This document shows positions 23,024-26,160 of a DNA stretch of 26,160 bases, piece by piece. Made by a program: the position numbers and the translations under genes. The stretch is taken from positions 1 to 26,160 of the forward strand of contig NZ_CALCYR010000173.1 in NCBI RefSeq assembly GCF_937906425.1, given 5' to 3'. The DNA comes from an uncultured Methanobrevibacter sp. GTDB lineage: Archaea > Methanobacteriota > Methanobacteria > Methanobacteriales > Methanobacteriaceae. The notes below the pieces were generated by a model. The model saw only the letters and a program-made list of their open reading frames with translations. It ran no database searches and was not told where the DNA came from. Position 1 is the stretch's first letter. Each line of letters starts with the position of its first letter.

Positions 23024-23554
23024 TTAATCATAAAGACTATTTCCATGATTGTCCATAGCTACAATCAAAGGACCAAATTCAGTTACATCCAAATCCCAAA
23101 TAGCTTCAGGCATTCCTAAATCCAACCAATTTACTCCCTTGATTTCATTAATCTTATCAACATATAAGGCTGCACAACCTCCAGTTGCAACAACATAAAG
23201 CGCATTGTTTCTCTTTAATGCTTCACGGACAGTGTCATCCATTCCGCCCTTACCGATAATTATCTTTGCACCCATGTCCAAAACATCTGCCTCATATGGA
23301 TTCATTCTCATTGAAGTGGTTGGACCAACTGCTACAATATTATATTTTGTATCGCCATCGATTTCCTCTTCCTGAATGATGGGGCCTGCATGGAATAGAA
23401 CCGCTCCTTCAATATCGCATGGAGCTCCTTGCTCCAAAATCCTTTTATGAGCCTGATCACGTGCAGTCAATATCTGACCGGAAATTGTAATAACATCTCC
23501 AGCCTTTAAATTATTTATATCCTCATCAGTAATTGGAGTGTTTAAATCAATCAT
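23024..23554 (-). CDS. fumB: Fumarate hydratase beta subunit (class I, two-subunit type)
   Basis: Small subunit of the iron-sulfur (class I) fumarase that interconverts malate and fumarate in the methanogen's incomplete reductive TCA path. Its 176 residues correspond to the C-terminal domain of bacterial FumA and to TtdB-like chains. Visible marks: GDVITISGQILTARDQAHKRI, HAGPI, VGPTTSMRMNPYE, IIGKGGMDD, ATGGCAAL and the GMPEAIWDLDV end. The iron-sulfur cluster is carried by the alpha subunit, which is not in this window. A strong GAAGGTGA lies 5 bases before the ATG. The next gene downstream on the strand is an adhesin-like protein, so the location says nothing about function. Tartrate dehydratase is an alternative within the same family but is unlikely in a methanogen. 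Confidence 0.93.
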   Translation of the reverse strand: MIDLNTPITDEDINNLKAGDVITISGQILTARDQAHKRILEQGAPCDIEGAVLFHAGPIIQEEEIDGDTKYNIVAVGPTTSMRMNPYEADVLDMGAKIIIGKGGMDDTVREALKRNNALYVVATGGCAALYVDKINEIKGVNWLDLGMPEAIWDLDVTEFGPLIVAMDNHGNSLYD

Positions 23555-23592
23555 AAATTCACCTTCTCATTGCTAACACTTAAAACATTCCT

Positions 23593-23700
23593 AAAATATC
23601 ATAAATTAAGAATTAAAACCAATCTAATCTTAATAATAAGTTTTCAAAAAATATCATAAACTAAGAATTAAAACCATTTAAATCTTAATATTTAATTATT
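23593..23700. repeat. 55-bp direct repeat, two copies
   Basis: AAAATATCATAAATTAAGAA begins at 23593 and recurs with one change at 23648; a short third remnant begins near 23702. Confidence 0.75.
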
Positions 23701-23718
23701 CAAAAAATATTATTGGTT

Positions 23719-23795
23719 AAAATTTTAAATAAATTGGCTTATAAATTTTAAATAAATTAGCTTATAAATTTAAAATTAAATTGGTTTATAAATTA
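23719..23795. repeat. 23-24 bp tandem repeat, three copies
   Basis: The TAAATTGGCTTATAAATTT-like unit has its TTGG or TTAG core near 23734, 23757 and 23781. Confidence 0.75.
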
Positions 23796-24007
23796 ATCAA
23801 TATACTTATTTATCTAAACAAATATAATATATTTTGTAAATTTAAAAAAATTATCAAAAAAATTCCTATTTTGAATTTAATTGATTAAAAATCAAATAAA
23901 AATTATTTATGGAATTATTCGGTTTTTCAATAATAATCTTTATAATTCTTAATATATAATAGTTATATTGGGAAAATAGGTTTAAGAAATTATTTTTTAA
24001 AAATTAT

Positions 24008-24083
24008 CTTAAATTAAAAAAATTAATTTAAATTTAAAAATAAATTCTTAAAAATTTCTTAAATTAAAAAAATTAATTTAAAT
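24008..24083. repeat. 50-bp period direct repeat before the DUF2070 gene
   Basis: A 26-base block beginning CTTAAATTAAAAAAATTAAT occurs at 24008 and 24058, in the likely leader of the DUF2070 gene. Confidence 0.75.
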
Positions 24084-24150
24084 CAAAAATTATTTATTAA
24101 ATGTTAATAATTGTTTCAGAATTATAAAATTTAAGATTTCGAGGTAAAAT

Positions 24151-25968
24151 ATGTCCAGTATGAGTAGTGTGGCAGGACTTTCAAAATATATCAGAACTCT
24201 TCCTAAGGCTAAAACTTCAATACTAATAATTATAGTAATGAGTTTCATTATAGGTTCTGCCTTATTTTTCGTAAAGCCGGTAATAATAGGCAGCGGATTG
24301 GAGAATTTCCTCTATGGCGGAGCATTTGGTTTTTGCGTATTTGGAATACCTGCCCTGATTTGCGGTTCAACAGATCAAAAATGGGTTTATACCCTGAAGG
24401 GAATAAACCTGAAGGCAAAACATTCAATGTTCCTGGCACTTGTTTCAATGACCATTGCAGGAATTTTCAGTTTTATTGGAACCTTAAGCGGCCATTTCTT
24501 CCACCAGGACTTTTTCGTAAACTCAATCCTCTTCGGCGCTGTGCTGGTATTTGCATTCAACATTCTCGTATTGTGGAGTACAACCAGAATACGATTCATA
24601 AATGCAATGATAATTTCAATCATACAGCCATTGCTCATGACTGGAATGCTTATCATAAGCACATTCCTAAGCAATGTGGAAGCCGCATTTGAACTTGGAA
24701 TCCTCGGAACATTCCTTAAGGTAATCATTGCAAGCATAGTCTTTGTGCTATTCATCTATTCATTTATCCAAATAGTGGAATCTCCAATGAGAAAGAACCT
24801 TGGATTTGGAGCATTGGAAATATTGAGTTTCTTTATTTCACACATGAATGAAGGTTCAAAGTCAATTGAAATGCTATTTGAAAATGTGGGAGAAAGTATT
24901 GATACATTGGTAGGTGTTGTAAGCTTTAAACGTCCTGATGGAAGTATTAAAGCATTATTCATCAGCCCTTGTGTTCACCCAGGACCTCTTGGAGAAATCG
25001 GAGGTTCAAACATGCCTACAATCCTTGCAAACAGTTTCGATAACTTTACAATGGTTGCACATGGACCATCAACCCATGACTTCAACCCTGTTTCAAGTGA
25101 TGAAATCATAAAGATTGAAAATGCTGTCAGAAAGGCATTGGATAATATGGAATACAGTGACAAGGCAAGTGAATTCATTAGATATTCCCATAAAAAGGCA
25201 AATATAGGCATTCAATTCTTTAAGAATGGTTCAATCATGCTTTCAACATTTGCCCCTTCAGGAAGTGACGACATTGAATTTGCAGTCGGACTTACAACAA
25301 TGATTGAAAGCCAGAAGGAACTGGATATTGATAACCCTATCCTTGTAGATTGCCACAATTCATTCAATGCCGAAAAGGGAGGGGTTCTTCCAGGAAATCC
25401 TGAACTTTTCCAACTCTTGGACACAATAAAAATTATTGAAGCATTGGACCTTGAGCACAGCATCAAGATTGGTTGCTACCATACCGATTTAGGGGATTTG
25501 GACAAGCACCATGGAATTGGTGAAAGCGGCCTTAAGACAATGGTGATTGAAGTAAACAATCAAAGAACAGCTTATATACTCTTTGACTCAAACAATATGG
25601 AACTTGGATATAGGGAAACCATATTCAATGCTGTAAGTGACATGGACATTGATGAGATTGAAGTCATGACAACTGACACACATACAGTTAATACCTTATC
25701 AAACGGTTACAATCCGGTTGGAACAGTTGAAAAGGAAAAGATCATTGAATACATTAGAATTTCAATTGAAGAGGCAATCAATGACCTGGAGCCTGTTAGC
25801 GCAGGAACAGGAATGGAAAGAATTGAGAACCTTAAGACATTCGGTCCTAACAATTCAACTGAACTTATTTCAACAATCAGTTCAATTGTATCTGTAAGTA
25901 AAATAGCTGCACCTTTAATATTCATTGTAGCTATAATCTTTGTATTGTTATGGTTATTTGTATTTTAA
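24151..25968 (+). CDS. DUF2070 family membrane protein
   Basis: A 605-residue archaeal membrane protein of unknown function. Six hydrophobic helices are visible at about 22-41, 46-70, 90-112, 122-146, 150-172 and 182-210. A soluble domain of about 370 residues follows, with one last helix at 582-605 that ends the chain. The soluble part has conserved-looking polar motifs rich in His and Asp: CVHPGPLGEIGG (His276), AHGPSTHD (His304, His309, Asp310), VDCHNSF (Asp400, His402), YHTDLGDLDKHHG (His444, Asp446, His453, His454) and TTDTHTVN (Asp509, His511). These could form a metal site, which is inference. The start is well supported by GAGGT 7 bases before the ATG. It stands alone, divergent from fumB. 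I recognise the family by overall layout and these motifs, not by a search. Confidence 0.83.
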   Translation: MSSMSSVAGLSKYIRTLPKAKTSILIIIVMSFIIGSALFFVKPVIIGSGLENFLYGGAFGFCVFGIPALICGSTDQKWVYTLKGINLKAKHSMFLALVSMTIAGIFSFIGTLSGHFFHQDFFVNSILFGAVLVFAFNILVLWSTTRIRFINAMIISIIQPLLMTGMLIISTFLSNVEAAFELGILGTFLKVIIASIVFVLFIYSFIQIVESPMRKNLGFGALEILSFFISHMNEGSKSIEMLFENVGESIDTLVGVVSFKRPDGSIKALFISPCVHPGPLGEIGGSNMPTILANSFDNFTMVAHGPSTHDFNPVSSDEIIKIENAVRKALDNMEYSDKASEFIRYSHKKANIGIQFFKNGSIMLSTFAPSGSDDIEFAVGLTTMIESQKELDIDNPILVDCHNSFNAEKGGVLPGNPELFQLLDTIKIIEALDLEHSIKIGCYHTDLGDLDKHHGIGESGLKTMVIEVNNQRTAYILFDSNNMELGYRETIFNAVSDMDIDEIEVMTTDTHTVNTLSNGYNPVGTVEKEKIIEYIRISIEEAINDLEPVSAGTGMERIENLKTFGPNNSTELISTISSIVSVSKIAAPLIFIVAIIFVLLWLFVF

Positions 25969-26090
25969 TTCTTAAAATACATTTAAACCAATTTTATTAA
26001 AAAAAATCATTTATTTTTAAATTTTTAAAATTATTAATCATTACTCTTTTTAGCTAATTTTAACTAAATTTAACTAATTAATTATTTTTT
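25969..26090. other. AT-rich 3' region of the DUF2070 gene
   Basis: No gene is seen. TTTAACTAA-like words repeat loosely at 26055-26085 and lead into the 10-bp array. Confidence 0.4.
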
Positions 26091-26160
26091 TACTGTTTTT
26101 AACTATTTTTAACTATTTTTAACTATTTTTAACTATTTTTAACTATTTTTAACTATTTTT
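26091..26160 (+). repeat. Perfect 10-bp tandem repeat AACTATTTTT running off the window
   Basis: One variant unit (TACTGTTTTT, 26091-26100) is followed by six perfect AACTATTTTT units to the last base, so the array probably continues beyond the window. It lies about 120 bases after the DUF2070 stop, with T5 runs on the transcribed strand, and may work as a repeated terminator. The exact 10-bp phasing of T-tracts would also bend DNA. Confidence 0.9.

Larger units (their letters stand above)
23555..24150. other. 596-bp divergent gap between fumB and the DUF2070 gene
   Basis: No gene is seen. It must carry promoters for both directions. A TATA-like AATATATAATAG near 23950-23961 faces the DUF2070 gene, giving a leader of about 165 bases. 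AAATATATTATATT on the - strand (about 23821-23834) faces fumB. Repeats within it are listed separately. Confidence 0.45.

Noticed and set aside
24333..24755. Frames of 119 (+) and 122 (-) codons inside the DUF2070 gene
   Set aside because: They overlap the membrane-helix part of a well-supported gene and have no start signal or recognisable product.

Overview
The window looks like chromosomal DNA of a mesophilic, AT-rich methanogenic archaeon of the Methanobacteriaceae, most likely Methanobrevibacter. I base this on very A/T-rich gaps between genes, archaeal ribosome-binding sites (GAGGT, AAGGTGAT, AAGGCGAT), a pycA-birA pair, an MJ0158-type SelA-like PLP protein, a two-subunit-type fumarase beta chain, a DUF2070 membrane protein, and above all three very large adhesin-like proteins of the beta-helix/Ig type typical of gut methanogens. 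Genus assignment is inference from gene content, not a search result.

Layout. Positions 1-2900 (+ strand) hold pycA (biotin carboxylase subunit of pyruvate carboxylase) and birA (biotin-protein ligase). Positions 3140-4897 (- strand) hold a SelA-like PLP protein and a small hypothetical protein. Positions 5424-22810 (- strand) hold three secreted giants of 1663, 2287 and 1235 residues. The outer two (5424-10415 and 19103-22810) share one architecture: signal peptide, Ser/Asp/Asn-rich linker, right-handed beta-helix, papain-family (C1) cysteine peptidase with intact Gln/Cys/His/Asn residues, lectin-like domain, and Ig-like domains. The middle one (10775-17638) has four beta-helix segments separated by Ig-like domains and no peptidase. 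Upstream of the third, also on the - strand, is the fumarase beta subunit (23024-23554). Positions 24151-25968 (+) encode a DUF2070 membrane protein.

How the genes work together. PycA makes the carboxyl-carrier half of oxaloacetate synthesis. BirA would attach biotin to the partner subunit PycB, which is not in the window. Fumarase acts two steps later (oxaloacetate to malate to fumarate) in the incomplete reductive TCA route that methanogens use for 2-oxoglutarate; its alpha subunit is also not in the window. The three giants form a surface cluster, probably for contact with other gut microbes, host or feed particles. None has a visible membrane anchor, LPxTG-like motif or pseudomurein-binding repeat, but each ends in a strongly Lys-rich Ig-like domain after a mostly acidic body. 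That is the most interesting protein-level pattern here.

Non-coding DNA. Almost every gap carries its own family of short tandem repeats (periods about 9, 10, 19-21, 23, 32, 37, 38, 47, 49, 50 and 55 bp). Several lie just after genes and present repeated oligo-T runs on the transcribed strand, as expected of archaeal terminators. The 1.46-kb gap 17639-19102 has no gene I can support, but holds two repeat families, a TATA-like box beside a palindrome, and a hairpin. I found no rRNA, tRNA, CRISPR array, IS element or phage gene.
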